A stretch of 64,000 bases of DNA from an uncultured Bacteroidia bacterium. Lineage in GTDB: Bacteria > Bacteroidota > Bacteroidia > Bacteroidales > UBA932. Location of the stretch: positions 39,441 through 103,440 of the forward strand of contig CADANY010000013.1 in assembly GCA_902789395.1 (NCBI GenBank). Reading direction: 5' to 3'. The notes below the pieces were generated by a model that did not search any database, was not told the origin of the DNA, and saw nothing but the letters and a program-made list of their open reading frames with translations. Of the stretch, positions 52,437 through 61,489 are shown one piece after another. The position numbers and the translations under genes are program-made. Each line of letters opens with the position of its first letter. Position 1 is the first letter of the stretch.

Positions 52437-52589
52437 TGCAAGGACTATCTCGGCGACAGCCCCGATAATGACGGGGGACTGGACTCCGAAACGGTCCATC
52501 GGGATATTCATGAATCCTCCGAGGCGGATGGCCCGGGAATCGTCTTGCAGAGTGTATATCCCTTCCTTCGGATTGGCAAGCCTTGCCAA
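52437..52589 (-). pseudogene. Possible remnant of a coding sequence
   Basis: On the minus strand this stretch reads as well-formed coding sequence with GC-rich third positions (IYTLQDDSRAIRLGG, then FMNIPMDRFGVQSPVIIGAV and AEIVLADLL). It then runs into the antisense of the GH95 gene, and it has no good start codon. It may be the leftover of a gene that was disrupted when the GH95 gene arrived. I do not recognise the family. The rest of 52434-52716 holds a 17-bp palindrome and a promoter. Confidence 0.2.
52573..52589. promoter_or_regulatory. 17-bp perfect palindrome
   Basis: TTGGCAAG (52573-52580) and CTTGCCAA (52582-52589) are perfect arms around a single C. It lies about 35 bp before the -33 box of the membrane protein/regulator operon, so it could be an operator, perhaps for the winged-helix protein encoded there. 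Confidence 0.35.
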
Positions 52590-52621
52590 AATTTGGAGAA
52601 AAGCAAAAAAACAAGAAAAAA

Positions 52622-52653
52622 TTTGGTTTATAAAATAAACTACTTTATATTTG
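52622..52653 (+). promoter_or_regulatory. Promoter of the membrane protein/regulator operon
   Basis: TTTG (52622-52625) and TATATTTG (52646-52653) are separated by 20 bp, a full Bacteroidota promoter. The 5' leader is about 60 nt. Confidence 0.65.
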
Positions 52654-52716
52654 CATCGGTGTTACTCTCCAACCGGTGCGCAACGGCGGCGGGGTACCCA
52701 ATGGTTATCATAAAAA

Positions 52717-53343
52717 ATGAAAGAAATGGAAAACAATCTCACAGCAGAAAACAGCCTCCGCCTTATTGCGGAGACAATCGATCGCAGTCGTCGCACGATT
52801 GCCAGGAACTCCGGCAGACCGCTCATCCTCTGGGGTGTGCTGGTAGCGGTAACAGCCACGGTCATCTGGGCTCTATGGAGCAAGACCGGAAGCGCGGCAT
52901 GGAATTTCCTTTGGTTTGCCATGTCGGCCATCGGTGCCGTGTGTATGCATTTGTTGATGCGCAGCAGCGAAAAAGTCCCGGAAACGGAAGTCAGCCGCAT
53001 GCTTGGGAAAATCTGGATGTGGTTCGGCCTTTTCTCCACAGGTTTCTTCGCCCTTGTCTGGGCCGCTTGGGGCATCCGTTGCGCCATCGGCATTGAAGGA
53101 CCACTGAGCGTTGACCTGACACTGATCATCGTGCTTCTGATGGGCCTTTGCGGTACGCTCTCGGGGGCTGTGCTCAAATTCAAGCCGATAACCGTCTCTT
53201 CGGTAGTAGCGACAACCCTGTCGGTGCTTTTCCTGATGGTTATGCCCTCCGGCTCCCCCTTGCGCATCCTCTCTTTTGTGATCCTGGGCATTTTCGCCCT
53301 GGTCGTTCCCGGTGTCATCCTCCAGAACCAGACAAAGCGCTGA
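52717..53343 (+). CDS. Membrane protein of unknown function
   Basis: This 208-residue protein has a polar N-terminus (about 1-34) and six hydrophobic segments, among them LILWGVLVAVTATVIWALW, TGFFALVWAAWGI and LRILSFVILGIFALVVPGVI. I recognise no named family. ATG 52717 and ATG 52726 are both possible starts. The gene is 3 bp before a winged-helix regulator, an arrangement common in Bacteroidota where the small DNA-binding protein controls the pair. No transport or enzyme motif is visible. Confidence 0.7.
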   Translation: MKEMENNLTAENSLRLIAETIDRSRRTIARNSGRPLILWGVLVAVTATVIWALWSKTGSAAWNFLWFAMSAIGAVCMHLLMRSSEKVPETEVSRMLGKIWMWFGLFSTGFFALVWAAWGIRCAIGIEGPLSVDLTLIIVLLMGLCGTLSGAVLKFKPITVSSVVATTLSVLFLMVMPSGSPLRILSFVILGIFALVVPGVILQNQTKR

Positions 53344-53346
53344 GCC

Positions 53347-53652
53347 ATGCCAGAAAACGGAAAACAGTTCAAACCCCTTGATCCCTTGCTCCATTCGGAA
53401 CTGCGGCTGGCGGTAATGTCTATCCTGCTCGAAGTGGACAGCGCGGACTTCGTGTATCTTAAAGCGGAGACCGGAGCGACGTCGGGCAACCTGAGTGTCC
53501 AGATAGACAAACTGCAGCATGCCGGGTATATCGAGGTGACGAAGGGATTCAAAGGGAAAATGCCGCAGACAGTCTGCAGCATTACGGATTGCGGGCGTGA
53601 CGCCTTCGCTGCATATGTTGACGCACTCCGCAGTTACATCCCCGGAAGATAA
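53347..53652 (+). CDS. Winged-helix transcriptional regulator (MarR-like)
   Basis: This 101-residue DNA-binding protein fits the short winged-helix family HTH_34. The fold is readable: HSELRLAVMSILLEVDSADF, then LKAETGATSGNLSVQIDKLQ (recognition helix), then AGYIEVTKGFKGKMPQT (wing) and SITDCGRDAFAAYVDAL. It is co-transcribed with the membrane protein upstream (3-bp gap) and probably autoregulates the pair, perhaps at the palindrome 52573-52589. Confidence 0.85.
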   Translation: MPENGKQFKPLDPLLHSELRLAVMSILLEVDSADFVYLKAETGATSGNLSVQIDKLQHAGYIEVTKGFKGKMPQTVCSITDCGRDAFAAYVDALRSYIPGR

Positions 53653-53737
53653 TCGGCCAGCCGGGCCTTCCAGCACCTGAATGGGCACCTTCTGTTCACC
53701 AAACAACCCAACCTGTCGATATTTGCAGAAAATTCAC

Positions 53738-53745
53738 TATCTTTG
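53738..53745 (+). promoter_or_regulatory. -7 promoter element of the small conserved protein
   Basis: TATCTTTG, 23 bp before the ATG at 53769. Confidence 0.5.
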
Positions 53746-53768
53746 CACCGAATTAATTCACAAAAGAT

Positions 53769-54050
53769 ATGAATCTGAGAGACATCAAAAAAGACATCGA
53801 GTACGTAGTCGGAGCTTTTGTGGACGATTGCGCTCTCTTCCTTACTGTGCATCCCGGAAAGAATGCAGATGCGATTACGGATCTGGTTGATGAGGCCGTT
53901 GATCTTTACAATGATCTTCGGGACAAGGTCGGTGCTGCCAAAGGAGGCGGGAAGGCCGTTTACAATGCAATCCGCAAAGAGCTTCTCGAAAAGACGGATG
54001 GCCTTTATGACCGGCTCAGCGAAGCCGTTAAGGAAGCTGTCGCACAGTAA
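53769..54050 (+). CDS. Small conserved helical protein, function unknown
   Basis: This 93-residue protein has no signal peptide and is predicted mainly helical ([20 protein letters not shown], then [20 protein letters not shown] and [15 protein letters not shown]). I believe similar short proteins occur next to other genes in Bacteroidales, but I cannot name a family. It has its own promoter and lies 143 bp before the IMP dehydrogenase gene. Coding status is supported by codon pattern and promoter position. Confidence 0.65.
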   Translation: MNLRDIKKDIEYVVGAFVDDCALFLTVHPGKNADAITDLVDEAVDLYNDLRDKVGAAKGGGKAVYNAIRKELLEKTDGLYDRLSEAVKEAVAQ

Positions 54051-54163
54051 AAAGTTTTTTCAGGAAAGTATGGGGGATGACCGAAGGGCCGTTCCCCTTT
54101 TCCGTATCGGGAGCGAGTTGTTTTTTCAGAAGGAAAAAGACGGGAAAATCCGCCAATTATTAT

Positions 54164-54171
54164 TACCTTTG
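54164..54171 (+). promoter_or_regulatory. -7 promoter element of the guaB operon
   Basis: TACCTTTG, 22 bp before the ATG at 54194, matches the Bacteroidota -7 box. Confidence 0.55.
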
Positions 54172-54193
54172 CAAAATTATATCAGTCGAGGCT

Positions 54194-55288
54194 ATGAAGA
54201 TCAATTACAATCGTGTTATTCCGGAGGCCCTGACCTTCGATGATGTCCTGCTTGTCCCCGCCCATTCGGATGTCCTGCCCCGCGAGGTGGATGTTACGGC
54301 CAGATTTACCCGCGACATAACGCTGCGGGTCCCCGTCGTCTCTTCGGCCATGGATACCGTTACCGAATCGGCAATGGCGATTGAAATGGCCCGTTCCGGC
54401 GGTATCGGAGTGATCCACAAGAACATGTCTGCCGACCAGCAGAGCGAGGAAGTGCGGAAAGTTAAGGCGCAGAGCCTGCTTGTTGCCGCGGCGGTCGGGG
54501 TCAATGCGACGACGATGGACCGGATTGCGATGTTGATCGCTGCCGGAGCTGATGCAATCGTCATTGATACGGCCCATGGCCATTCCGAGGGTGTTCTCCG
54601 GGTAATCCGGAAGGCATGCGAATCTTTCCCCGATATCCAGATCGTCGCCGGCAATGTCGCGACCGCGGAAGGAGCCAAAGCGCTGGCGGATGCCGGTGTC
54701 AGTGCCGTCAAGGTCGGTATCGGACCGGGCTCTATCTGTACGACCCGCATTATTGCCGGTATCGGGATGCCTCAGCTGACGGCTGTCATGCTGGCAGCGG
54801 AAGGTCTTGAGGGAACGGGAGTTCCGATCATCGCTGATGGCGGAATACGCTATTCCGGTGATATAACGAAGGCCCTCGCGGCCGGAGCCGATACGATTAT
54901 GGCTGGTTCTCTCTTTGCCGGAACGGATGAAACCCCGGGCGAGACGGTGATCGTAGACGGACGGCGTTTCAAGACCTATCGGGGCATGGGTTCCCTGGAC
55001 GCGATGGAACAGGGATCCAAAGACCGTTATTTCCAGGATAAGGAGACGGATGCCCGGAAACTGGTTCCGGAGGGAATTGTCTCGACCGTTCCGTGCAAGG
55101 GCCCGGTCGCGGATGTGATCTATCAGCTTGTCGGAGGTCTCCGTGCCGGAATGGGATACTGCGGAGCGCGGAATATCGCCGCCCTGCGCGACGCCCAGTT
55201 CGTGCGCATTACCGCCGCCGGTATGCTTGAGGGCCATCCGCATGATGTCAAGATCTCGAAAGACGCTCCGAACTATACCAAGCGATGA
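54194..55288 (+). CDS. guaB: IMP dehydrogenase lacking the CBS (Bateman) domains
   Basis: This 364-residue enzyme oxidises IMP to XMP, the committed step to GMP. The barrel motifs are present: [39 protein letters not shown], the active-site loop [11 protein letters not shown] with Cys182, and [20 protein letters not shown] in the flap. In normal proteins of about 490 residues, two CBS domains follow [21 protein letters not shown]. Here that segment (residues 71-91) runs directly through [11 protein letters not shown] into the barrel, so the whole module is absent. Activity should remain, but nucleotide control by the CBS pair is lost. It starts the operon with two SurA-like genes. Confidence 0.95.
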   Translation: MKINYNRVIPEALTFDDVLLVPAHSDVLPREVDVTARFTRDITLRVPVVSSAMDTVTESAMAIEMARSGGIGVIHKNMSADQQSEEVRKVKAQSLLVAAAVGVNATTMDRIAMLIAAGADAIVIDTAHGHSEGVLRVIRKACESFPDIQIVAGNVATAEGAKALADAGVSAVKVGIGPGSICTTRIIAGIGMPQLTAVMLAAEGLEGTGVPIIADGGIRYSGDITKALAAGADTIMAGSLFAGTDETPGETVIVDGRRFKTYRGMGSLDAMEQGSKDRYFQDKETDARKLVPEGIVSTVPCKGPVADVIYQLVGGLRAGMGYCGARNIAALRDAQFVRITAAGMLEGHPHDVKISKDAPNYTKR

Positions 55289-56151
55289 AACGCGCTGCTC
55301 TCCTGGCCTTCGTCTTGTCCTTGGCCATCTCCTGCAACTTCATGCAGAAGGTCAAGGATTCGGCATCGGAACTTTTCGGTGACGAGGTCGTTGCGAAGGT
55401 AGGGGACCGGAAACTGTATCGTTCCGAACTGGATGCGTATATCCCGGACGGCGTCTCGAAAGAGGACAGCTCAGCCCTGGCGATGCAGTTTATCAATACA
55501 TGGGCGACGGATCTGGTCTTTCTGGACGTTGCCGAATCGGAACTTTCGAAGGAAGAAAAAGACGTGACCAAAGAGCTGGAGGAGTACCGGATTTCGCTCC
55601 TTAAGTACCGTTATGAGCAGCTCTATGTCAATTCGCGCCTCGATACCAATATTACCCAGACCGAAATCAGGGAGTACTACGAGACCCATCCTGATAAATT
55701 CATCCTGGATTCACCCCTCGTAAAAGTGAGGTTTATGCAGATCCCGGAGCATTCGTCGTCGCTGGATAAGATCAAGAAAAAAATGTCGTCGTCGAAGGTG
55801 GATGATGTCATTGAGGCGGATAGCCTCGCATTCAAATCTGCCCTCAAGTATGCCGACCGGTCGGAGGAATGGATGGATATCCTCGTCCTCTGCCGGGAGT
55901 TCGGAACCGATACCCAGACCCTTCTGGCCTCGATGCGGGGTGGGTTCATCCAGGTGCCGGACGGGCACGGAAACCTGTATGTCGCCTACGTGGTGGATAT
56001 GGTCAGGGAAGGGAAGCGGGCACCGCTCGAGTATTGTACCGCCTCGGTGAAAGATATAATCCTCAGTGCAAGAAAACATGCACTTGTTACCGGTTTGGAA
56101 CGGGACTTGCTGATGGATGCACGGAACCGGGACCGGTTTGTAATATATTAA
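55285..56151 (+). CDS. SurA N-terminal-like chaperone lipoprotein
   Basis: This 288-residue lipoprotein has lipobox LSLAISC (Cys17) and begins the mature part with a SurA-like helical region ([20 protein letters not shown], then [20 protein letters not shown]). There is no recognisable parvulin active-site pattern, so it may be a chaperone only. It overlaps the guaB stop by four bases (ATGA) and is followed by a full-length SurA homologue after 1 to 10 bp. The pair is expected to escort outer-membrane proteins across the periplasm. Confidence 0.78.
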   Translation: MKRAALLAFVLSLAISCNFMQKVKDSASELFGDEVVAKVGDRKLYRSELDAYIPDGVSKEDSSALAMQFINTWATDLVFLDVAESELSKEEKDVTKELEEYRISLLKYRYEQLYVNSRLDTNITQTEIREYYETHPDKFILDSPLVKVRFMQIPEHSSSLDKIKKKMSSSKVDDVIEADSLAFKSALKYADRSEEWMDILVLCREFGTDTQTLLASMRGGFIQVPDGHGNLYVAYVVDMVREGKRAPLEYCTASVKDIILSARKHALVTGLERDLLMDARNRDRFVIY

Positions 56152-56161
56152 CATGCGAAGT

Positions 56162-57544
56162 ATGAAAGCATTCGTTAAAGCGATGGCGGTTCTCGCCGCC
56201 CTCTGCTTACCATGGGCGGCAATGGCCCAGAAATACGCCAACGGGTTGATTGACAAGACTGTTGCTGTCATCGGCAACGAAGCGATTACTGTATCCCAGA
56301 TCGAAGAGCAGGTCCAGATGATGCGTGCGCAGGGTATGTTGTCCGACCGCAACATGCGGTGTGAGATCCTGGAGCAGATGCTGGAGTCCAAGCTCTTTTT
56401 GATGCAGGCCAGGATCGACTCTCTGGAAGTCAATATGGATATGGTCAACGGGGAACTTACCCAGCGTGTCGATCAGATCCGGACATCCCTCGGTGGAGAT
56501 GAAGAGGTAGAAAAGTATTTCGGGAAGCCGCTCTATAAGCTTCGTCAGGAGTGGATGGCAACCCTGCAGGATCAGAGCTTGACCCAGCAGGAGCAGTCGC
56601 AGGTCGCTTCGAATATTCCAGAGCTGACCCCGTTTGATGTAAAACAGTATCTGGATACGACGGCTGTCGAAGATCTTCCGATGGTCCCGATCAAGTATCA
56701 GCTCAGTCAGATTGCGATCTATCCGGACCGTGAGGCGGCGAATATGGCCGTCCGGGAGAAATTGCTTTCTATCCGGGAACGTATTATCAACGGAGAGAAA
56801 TTCTCGACCCTCGCCCGGATCTATTCCGAAGACCCCGGCAGTGCCCGGAAAGGCGGAGAACTCGGTATGGCTTCGAAGTCAATTTTCTGGCCGGCGTTCT
56901 CCGATGCAGCGATGTCCCTTCGACCGGGGGTCATCTCCCAAATCGTCGAAACACCTGACGGTTTCCATATCATTGAGGTACTTGACAAGAAGGGGGATAT
57001 GTTCAATGCCCGTCATATCTTGCTGAAGCCCCAGTATACCGACGAGGACCGTCAGAAAGCCTTCAAGACACTGGACAGTCTCCGGACGGAAATCCTGTCC
57101 GAGGCCGTTACCTTCCCGCTGGCTGCACGGTTCTATTCGCAGGATCCGTCTACCCGCACCAACGGCGGGCAGATGGCCGATCCGCAGAGCGGTTCTTCCT
57201 ATTTCGAGATCGACCAGCTGAAGCCGCAGGATTATGCCGCAATCAAGGACCTGAAGGAAGGCGAGATCTCCGAGCCGGTAGAATCGCTTGACAATGAGGG
57301 CCGTAACGGAAATACCGTCTACAAGATCATCCGTGTTGACAAGATACTTCCGGCCCATACGGCAACTTTCGAAAACGACTATACCCAAATTCTTGCCCAG
57401 GTGAAGGGCCAGAAGCAGATCGAGGCGATTGATGCGTTTATTGACGGGAAAATCAAATCGACCTATATCGTTATCGATCCGCTCTTCGGGGAATGTGAGT
57501 TCAACCGGGCGGGGTGGAGAGATAAAATCAGAAAAGAAGACTGA
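56162..57544 (+). CDS. surA: Peptidyl-prolyl isomerase SurA
   Basis: This 460-residue periplasmic chaperone has a signal peptide (MAVLAALCLPWAAMAQ), a SurA N-terminal domain (about 25-170: VIGNEAITVSQIEEQVQMMR) and two parvulin-type domains (about 172-275, ending TPDGFHIIEVLDKK, and about 277-385). The first contains the family text FSTLARIYSEDPGSARKGGE. ATG 56153 would add three residues; 56162 starts the signal peptide. The stop overlaps the OstA-like start (TGATG). It folds outer-membrane proteins, in keeping with the OstA-like gene after it. Confidence 0.9.
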   Translation: MKAFVKAMAVLAALCLPWAAMAQKYANGLIDKTVAVIGNEAITVSQIEEQVQMMRAQGMLSDRNMRCEILEQMLESKLFLMQARIDSLEVNMDMVNGELTQRVDQIRTSLGGDEEVEKYFGKPLYKLRQEWMATLQDQSLTQQEQSQVASNIPELTPFDVKQYLDTTAVEDLPMVPIKYQLSQIAIYPDREAANMAVREKLLSIRERIINGEKFSTLARIYSEDPGSARKGGELGMASKSIFWPAFSDAAMSLRPGVISQIVETPDGFHIIEVLDKKGDMFNARHILLKPQYTDEDRQKAFKTLDSLRTEILSEAVTFPLAARFYSQDPSTRTNGGQMADPQSGSSYFEIDQLKPQDYAAIKDLKEGEISEPVESLDNEGRNGNTVYKIIRVDKILPAHTATFENDYTQILAQVKGQKQIEAIDAFIDGKIKSTYIVIDPLFGECEFNRAGWRDKIRKED

Positions 57545-60243
57545 TGTTATTCCGAAGGCTTGCTGCTCTTCTGTCTGCGCTGACGATTCTCTGTCCTGCC
57601 CTTTCCGCTCAGGAAAAAAAGCTGGACAGCGATTCGCTTTTCTGGCTGATCAGCGCACGCTCGGCAAGTCTGCTGGAAGAAGGGGGACAGAATATCCGAA
57701 AGGTTATCGGCCCGGCCCGTTTTTTCCATAATAACACCTACCTGCTCTGTGATACGGCCCTTTGGAATGTTTCGTCCAATATTATCTATGCCAATGGCAA
57801 TGTGCAGATTATCCAGGACCGGACAGTCCTCTCCAGCGCGACTCTCGAGTATGTAATCGATGAAGATCTCGCTAAATTCCGGGGCGATCTTGTTCAGCTC
57901 GAGGACAAGGATAAGAATACCCTCCGGACCCGTTATCTGGACTATAATACGAAAGACAGTGTCGCGGTCTTCCAGAACGGAGCATCCATGCGGGACAAGG
58001 ACGGCCAGCTGATAGAAAGCCGGTTCGGCTCTTATGACTCGAAAGAAAAGAGCTTCACGTTCATGGACAATGTGAACATGTTCACAGACTCGATCTTTAT
58101 CAAGACATCCCGCCTGGAGTATAAATCGGACCAGAACAAGGCCTATTTCGGGTATGGAACCGATGCCTGGGAACATGAGAATATGCTTTCTGCTAACGAT
58201 GGTTGGTATGACCGCGGACAGGAGCTTTTCTTCTTCCGGAAAAATGTCCATATCCAGACGAAGAACAATGAAGGCTGGAGCGACAGCCTGTATTTCAACC
58301 GTGTAACGCAGGATGTCGAAATGCTCGGAGACGCGGAGGTCATGGACACGACTCGGAACGTATATGCCCTGGCCGGGAGGCTGGTCTATACGGATTCCTT
58401 GTCGCGGATCCGGATGACCCGGGACCCGGCCGTCATGTCTGTCAGCGACAATAATGGCGTTCGGGATACCCTTTATTTTGGTGCCGACACCTTGATTTAC
58501 CGGTCCATTCCACGCTGCGATGTCGATTCCCTTTCGCTCGCCGAATCCGCCAAGCGGGTTGCGAATGTAGGGACGGATGCCGTTGCCGAGTATAGGCGCC
58601 GTGCGGCGGAAGAGGCCGCCAAGAAACTGGAGGAAGCCCAGAAAAAGAAAGAAGAGGCCAACCGGCCTCCTGAAAAAAAGAAAGAAAATGCCCCGCAGAC
58701 CACGGCTTCTGGCGAAGATAGTTCCGGAGTAGAAGGGGAGGGAATACCGCCTGTAGCCGCTCCGGCAGATACGTTGCGGTCCCCGGCAGATACGCTGCCC
58801 CCTCCTTCAGATACCCTTAAAGTCCCTTCCGACACCTTGAAGGTCCCTTCCGATTCCTTGAAGGCCCCCTCTGATACCCTGAAGGCATCCTCCGATCCGA
58901 TGATTCTTCCTGCGGATTCCTTGTCCGCCCCCCTGTCCGCTTCCCCGGATTCCCTGAAAGCATCAGCGGACTCGCTTGCGGCCAAACGCCCCGCTCCGCC
59001 GGCAGATTCGACCGGCATCGCTTTCCTTTGGGCCGTCAACAATGTCAAACTCTACCGTTCGGATATCCAGATGGCCTGTGATTCACTGGCCTATACGGAT
59101 CTGGATTCCCTTGTCCGGATGTATCGGAATCCTCTTGTATTCAATGAGAACGGGACCCGGCAATATGCGGCGGACAGTCTCTATGTAACCATCGAAAATC
59201 AGGCGGTCAAGCGCGCGAACCTGCTGTCCAATGCTTTTATCGCGACACAGGAAGATACGCTGTATTATAACCAGATCCGGGGAGCAGAAGTCGTAGCATA
59301 CTTTGATGACAAGAGAAACCTGGAACGGTTTGATGCACTGGGCGGAGCGACGGCTCTTTTCTTCCTGGAAGAGAACGGAACGTTGGCGACGGTCAACCGT
59401 GTCGAATCCAAGATGCTCTATGCCACCTTCCGCAACGCCAATATCAATCAGGTCTACTATTTCGACAATGCCAAGAACGATGCCTACCCGATCGTCCAAC
59501 TGCCGAAAGACCAGTCGGTCCTGAAAGGATTTGAATGGACCCCGGAGAAACGGCCGAAAGGAAGGGAAGACGTCACCTCGCTCAACCCGAGAAAGAGTGA
59601 GCGCCTCGCTTATGAAGCCCGTCCGAAAGCGGATTTCCCCTTTACGGAGGATTATTTCCCGGGATATATCAAAAAGATCCATGACGAAATCGCCAAACGC
59701 GATACCCTTGCCGCCCGTCGCCAGCGGGAACGCCGTCAGCGGGAGGAAGAGATGGAGCGGCTGAAACGGGATTCGACGCTTTGGATTGCATCGGCCGATT
59801 CGCTTGCCCTTTCCGATTCCCTAGCGCGGCGGGATACGGTCGCATTGGATTCCTTATCTGTCGGGAAAGATTCTCTCGCCGTTGTTTCTGATTCGCTTGC
59901 CAAGCCGGTCGCAGCTCCCGCAGACACTTTGTCCACCGCTCCGAAAGAGATGACGGAAGCGGAGCGGAAGGCGTATGAAAAGCGCCGGAAGCAGGAACTG
60001 AAGGAGGCGAAGAAAAAAGCGCGGCAGGAGGCGCGGGAAGCCCGTTGGGCCAAGTCAGACGCCCAATATGAGGCCCGGCAGGAGGCTAAGCGCCAGAAGG
60101 CGCTCCAAAAAGAACGCGCCCGCAAGCTCAAAGAGCTTCGCAAGCGCGAGAAAAAGGCTGCCAAAGAAAAGAAACAGCTTGAAAAATATATCGAGCGCTA
60201 TCGCAGACAGCAATCCCGGCGGGATCCCCTTCCCCCGGCATAA
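57544..60243 (+). CDS. OstA-like outer-membrane biogenesis protein
   Basis: This 899-residue protein has a signal peptide (LLSALTILCPALSAQ) and an OstA/LptA-like beta region (about 50-320: IIYANGNVQIIQDRTVLSSA and QDVEMLGDAEVMDTTRNVY). A low-complexity linker (about 370-480) repeats PSDTLK/PADTL-type units; then more OstA-like strands (about 495-700) and a long Lys/Arg/Glu/Ala-rich, probably coiled tail (about 780-899). It belongs to the Bacteroidota OstA-like family thought to act in lipopolysaccharide transport. The linker and basic tail make it longer than the core fold needs. It is the last gene of the operon. Confidence 0.85.
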   Translation: MLFRRLAALLSALTILCPALSAQEKKLDSDSLFWLISARSASLLEEGGQNIRKVIGPARFFHNNTYLLCDTALWNVSSNIIYANGNVQIIQDRTVLSSATLEYVIDEDLAKFRGDLVQLEDKDKNTLRTRYLDYNTKDSVAVFQNGASMRDKDGQLIESRFGSYDSKEKSFTFMDNVNMFTDSIFIKTSRLEYKSDQNKAYFGYGTDAWEHENMLSANDGWYDRGQELFFFRKNVHIQTKNNEGWSDSLYFNRVTQDVEMLGDAEVMDTTRNVYALAGRLVYTDSLSRIRMTRDPAVMSVSDNNGVRDTLYFGADTLIYRSIPRCDVDSLSLAESAKRVANVGTDAVAEYRRRAAEEAAKKLEEAQKKKEEANRPPEKKKENAPQTTASGEDSSGVEGEGIPPVAAPADTLRSPADTLPPPSDTLKVPSDTLKVPSDSLKAPSDTLKASSDPMILPADSLSAPLSASPDSLKASADSLAAKRPAPPADSTGIAFLWAVNNVKLYRSDIQMACDSLAYTDLDSLVRMYRNPLVFNENGTRQYAADSLYVTIENQAVKRANLLSNAFIATQEDTLYYNQIRGAEVVAYFDDKRNLERFDALGGATALFFLEENGTLATVNRVESKMLYATFRNANINQVYYFDNAKNDAYPIVQLPKDQSVLKGFEWTPEKRPKGREDVTSLNPRKSERLAYEARPKADFPFTEDYFPGYIKKIHDEIAKRDTLAARRQRERRQREEEMERLKRDSTLWIASADSLALSDSLARRDTVALDSLSVGKDSLAVVSDSLAKPVAAPADTLSTAPKEMTEAERKAYEKRRKQELKEAKKKARQEAREARWAKSDAQYEARQEAKRQKALQKERARKLKELRKREKKAAKEKKQLEKYIERYRRQQSRRDPLPPA

Positions 60244-60260
60244 CCGTTATACGGGGAAGG

Positions 60261-61481
60261 TTATTCTGCGTATAGACTGATGATGTTCAGGATGACGGCA
60301 GAGGCCGCTTCGATACTCTCGAGGGGAACGAATTCCATTTTCCCATGAAAATTCAGTCCGCCCGCGAAGATGTTCGGGCAGGGCAGGCCTTTGAAACTGA
60401 GGTTGGCGCCGTCTGTGCCTCCCCGGATCGGCTGGATCTTCGGTTTGATGCCGGCCATCTCGATTGCCTTGACGGCTTTCTCGATGATGTGGTAGTGCGG
60501 TTCGACCTGCTCTCTCATATTATAATATTGGTCGCGAACTTCGGCGGCAGCCGTTCCTTCGCCGTATTTCCCGTTGATGAAAGAAACCGCCTCGCCGATA
60601 ATCTCTTTCTTCCGCTCAAATTTCGCGCGGTCATGGTCCCGGATGATATAGGAGAAGTCCGCGTCCTCGACCGTGCCCTTGAATTGGATGAGATGGAAGA
60701 ATCCTTCGTATCCTTCCGTATACTCCGGACGCTGCTCGACGGGAAGCAGACCGTTCAGTTCCTGTCCGATCAGGATTGCGTTTTTCATTTTTCCCTTGGC
60801 GCTGCCAGGATGGACATTACGGCCCTGGATATGGATCTTGGCCGAAGCGGCGTTGAAGTTCTCGAATTCCAGTTCGCCGACCTCTCCGCCGTCCATCGTA
60901 TAGGCATAGTCCGCGCCGAAGCGCTTGACGTCGAATTTGACGACACCGCGGCCGATCTCCTCGTCCGGGGTGAAGCCGATCCGGATCGGACCATGCTTGA
61001 ATTCCGGATGGGCGACGATATATTGGACCGCGTCCATAATCTCGGCGACTCCGGCTTTGTCATCGGCGCCGAGAAGGGTCGTTCCGTCGGTCGTAATGAG
61101 AGTCTTCCCGATGTAGTGGAGCATTTCCGGAAATTCCTCCGGCCGGAGGGCCAGTCCGGGTACCCCTTTCAGTTCGATGGCGCTGCCGTCATAGTTCTTG
61201 ATAATCTGCGGTTTGACATCCTTTCCGGAGGCGTCCGGAGCCGTGTCGACGTGGGCGATGAACCCGATGGCGGGAACATCCTTGTCGAGATTGGAGGGAA
61301 TGGATCCCATGACATATCCGAATTCATCAAGGGTCGCCTCGACGCCCAGGGCGAGGAGCTCGTCCCGGAGCATCTTCAGCAGGGTCCATTGTTTCTCGGT
61401 AGAAGGCTGGGTCGCAGAGTTTTCATCGGATTGGGTATCCACTGCGACATATCTTAAAAAACGGTCAAGGATTTTTTCCAT
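60261..61481 (-). CDS. pepT: Peptidase T (tripeptide aminopeptidase)
   Basis: This 406-residue cytoplasmic di-zinc peptidase of family M20 releases the N-terminal residue of tripeptides. Motifs: [11 protein letters not shown] with His77 and Asp79, [17 protein letters not shown] (bridging Asp), [11 protein letters not shown] (catalytic Glu and metal Glu), [14 protein letters not shown] and NFHGKMEF near the end. I chose ATG 61481, the family start ([20 protein letters not shown]); the longer frame upstream has no family match. It lies 8 bp after the OPT transporter stop and so forms a peptide uptake and digestion operon with it. Confidence 0.95.
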   Translation of the reverse strand: MEKILDRFLRYVAVDTQSDENSATQPSTEKQWTLLKMLRDELLALGVEATLDEFGYVMGSIPSNLDKDVPAIGFIAHVDTAPDASGKDVKPQIIKNYDGSAIELKGVPGLALRPEEFPEMLHYIGKTLITTDGTTLLGADDKAGVAEIMDAVQYIVAHPEFKHGPIRIGFTPDEEIGRGVVKFDVKRFGADYAYTMDGGEVGELEFENFNAASAKIHIQGRNVHPGSAKGKMKNAILIGQELNGLLPVEQRPEYTEGYEGFFHLIQFKGTVEDADFSYIIRDHDRAKFERKKEIIGEAVSFINGKYGEGTAAAEVRDQYYNMREQVEPHYHIIEKAVKAIEMAGIKPKIQPIRGGTDGANLSFKGLPCPNIFAGGLNFHGKMEFVPLESIEAASAVILNIISLYAE

Positions 61482-61489
61482 GGTATGAA

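Noticed and set aside
54035..54150. Possible terminator or regulatory hairpin between the small protein and guaB (GGGG...CCCC)
   Set aside because: Pairing within the stem is broken by several mismatches and there is no convincing T tract.
58750..58980. Serine-rich repeats in the OstA-like gene as a tandem-repeat mobile element
   Set aside because: The units stay in frame and encode a PSDTLK-like linker, so this is a protein repeat and not an inserted element.
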